This document shows, piece after piece, positions 5,678 to 6,330 of a stretch of 6,330 nucleotides of DNA. The DNA comes from Xanthobacteraceae bacterium. GTDB lineage: Bacteria; Pseudomonadota; Alphaproteobacteria; Rhizobiales; Xanthobacteraceae. A program made the position numbers and the translations under genes. The notes beneath the pieces were generated by a model, which was not told where the DNA came from, searched no databases, and worked only from the letters and a program-made list of their open reading frames with translations. Location: contig JASHRR010001476.1 in assembly GCA_030037185.1 (NCBI GenBank), positions 1 to 6,330 on the forward strand, read 5' to 3'. Within the stretch, counting starts at the first letter, position 1; the number at the start of each line of letters is the position of its first letter.

Positions 5678-5956
5678 CTATAGGGACGCCCGGTCGTCTG
5701 GTAGCGTTGCGTTTATCAGTGGGCTGAGGTGATAGCGATATGGATTGCGAGGTTCGCCCCGGCCTTCCGTGATTACGGCTCCGTCTCGGACCATTTTGAG
5801 GAGCGCCCGTCGCAGGGATCGTTCCAGTGATGGTTTTGTGATAAACATGGTGATGTCGTTGCTCTGTGCGATTTTCCGTATCTCGGCAAACGTCAATGGT
5901 CTTTGCCGGATCAGACCGAACAGGTAGCGTTGCAAATACCCAGGTCCTCGGGACAT
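5678..5956 (-). CDS. Small winged-helix-like protein (hypothetical)
   Basis: This encodes 92 residues: an N-terminal helix GYLQRYLFGLIRQRP (6-20), then LTFAEIRKIAQS (21-32), a basic helix SLERSLRRALLKMVRDGAV (43-61), and a hairpin-like end ITEGRGEPRNPYRYHLS (62-78). This order, with a short Arg-rich helix followed by 'l.rdGaV..' and a 'npYrYhl' strand, fits a winged helix-turn-helix DNA-binding fold. Small proteins of this kind are common in Rhizobiales, but no characterised homologue comes to mind. ATG 5956 is supported by AGGA at 5966-5969, nine bases upstream. The leader carries overlapping palindromes (5975-5991), which suggests autoregulation. The gene sits among mobile-element relics, so it may be a horizontally acquired regulator. 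Confidence 0.72.
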   Translation of the reverse strand: MSRGPGYLQRYLFGLIRQRPLTFAEIRKIAQSNDITMFITKPSLERSLRRALLKMVRDGAVITEGRGEPRNPYRYHLSPLINATLPDDRASL

Positions 5957-5974
5957 TAGCGAACATCCTAAGCG

Positions 5975-5991
5975 TACATATGTATACTAGT
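5975..5991. promoter_or_regulatory. Overlapping palindromes, putative operator/promoter
   Basis: TACATATGTA (5975-5984) is a perfect 10-bp palindrome overlapping GTATAC (5982-5987), which in turn overlaps ACTAGT (5986-5991). The cluster is AT-rich against its surroundings and lies 19-35 bases upstream of the ATG of the winged-helix-like gene. That is where a -10 region (TAGTAT or TATACAT on the minus strand) and an operator would be expected. No good -35 match was found. Confidence 0.45.
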
Positions 5992-6140
5992 AGAACATTG
6001 CGGCATTTAAGTCAGGACTAAACATAGGGCGAACTGGTGCCAACGTTATAGGCAGGCTGTTCGCGATGTGTGCTCTTTCAAATTTGGTGGTCGTGTCGAA
6101 CCCGCGTTCCGGGTGGCTCGGGATTTTGAAACTGCCTAGG

Positions 6141-6330
6141 GTCGAGACTCATTTGACTCACATCCAGTAGACCAGGGCGGCGACGAGGCAGACGCCGGAA
6201 AAGAAGTTTCTAGCGAGTTTGTCGTAGCGCGTGGCAATCCGCCGAAAATCCTTCAGTCTACAGTAGCAGCGCTCAATGACGTTGCGACCCTTGTATGCTT
6301 CCTTATCGTAACGGATGCGTTTCTTGCGAT
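6141..6330 (-). mobile_element. IS5-family insertion sequence, partial
   Basis: One end of an insertion sequence lies inside the window; the rest continues past 6330. The end probably lies near GTCGAGACTCATTTGACTCA (6141-6160), just after CCTAGG (6135-6140), where CTAG could be part of the target site. The exact boundary cannot be fixed without the other end. Confidence 0.6.
6158..6328 (-). CDS. IS5-family transposase, C-terminal part (cut by window)
   Basis: The last 56 codons of a DDE transposase end at TGA 6158-6160. They read RKKRIRYDKEAYKGRN, then VIERCYCRLKDFRRIATRYD, then KLARNFFSGVCLVAALVYWM. NVIER..CRLKDFRRIATRYDK is the signature of the third catalytic acidic residue (the Glu of IER) in the IS5 family, and the hydrophobic end VCLVAALVYWM is the usual C terminus of the IS427-like group. 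The visible part has no frameshift or stop, so the element may be intact outside the window. IS5-group elements of this type are often split into two overlapping frames joined by frameshifting, so the start cannot be placed from here. Confidence 0.85.
   Translation of the reverse strand, partial: RKKRIRYDKEAYKGRNVIERCYCRLKDFRRIATRYDKLARNFFSGVCLVAALVYWM

Noticed and set aside
6091..6120. tRNA T-arm-like stretch, ACCCG/CGGGT hairpin at 6100-6114 and GGTTCGA on the minus strand
   Set aside because: The T-loop flanks do not pair as a 5-bp T stem, and no acceptor, D or anticodon arms are found nearby.
6010..6138. Short plus-strand open frame ending in the residues ARDFETA
   Set aside because: About 42 codons without a start codon in a good context and no recognisable similarity.

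Overview
The window reads as chromosomal or genomic-island DNA from a high-GC alphaproteobacterium, most likely a Rhizobiales member such as Bradyrhizobium. That placement is an inference from codon use, from the style of the proteins and from the insertion-sequence relics. No rRNA, tRNA or CRISPR array was seen.

Left part (about 1-2000): a decayed stretch with a weak IS110-like relic and an 11-base C run is followed by three genes on the minus strand. In transcription order these are a GlsB/YeaQ/YmgE-type small membrane protein (1741-1998), a YidB-like DUF937 protein (1221-1703) and a YpfJ-type neutral zinc metallopeptidase (338-1231). The last two overlap by 11 bases and the first gap is 37 bases, so they look like one operon. 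All three belong to families linked to the envelope or to stress, but their joint role is not established.

Middle (2000-4511): a roughly 350-base non-coding zone holds an array of four imperfect repeats with a GATATTTGTTCC core. It is followed by a complete aldo/keto reductase on the minus strand (2350-3174), a 458-base gap, and a plus-strand gene (3633-4511). That gene encodes a leaderless periplasmic-binding-protein-like (NMT1/THI5-like, COG0715-type) protein with two CX5C cysteine pairs.

Right part (4512-6330): a graveyard of mobile DNA. A tyrosine recombinase relic (4713-5074) has lost its 5' part, has Cys in place of the catalytic Arg of the HxxR box, and has lost the segment with the nucleophilic Tyr together with a frameshift. 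The 3' end of an ISL3-like transposase (5104-5250) abuts it, apparently from an insertion into the integrase. Beyond lie a small coiled-coil ORF (5319-5564, plus) and a 92-residue winged-helix-like protein (5678-5956, minus) with clustered palindromes in its leader. The 3' end of an IS5-family transposase (6158-6328, minus) runs out of the window.

No complete novel multi-gene system is evident. The points most worth a second look are the repeat array at 2133-2228, the cysteine pattern of the leaderless binding protein, the glsB-yidB-ypfJ-like cluster, and the two small proteins lying between mobile-element relics.
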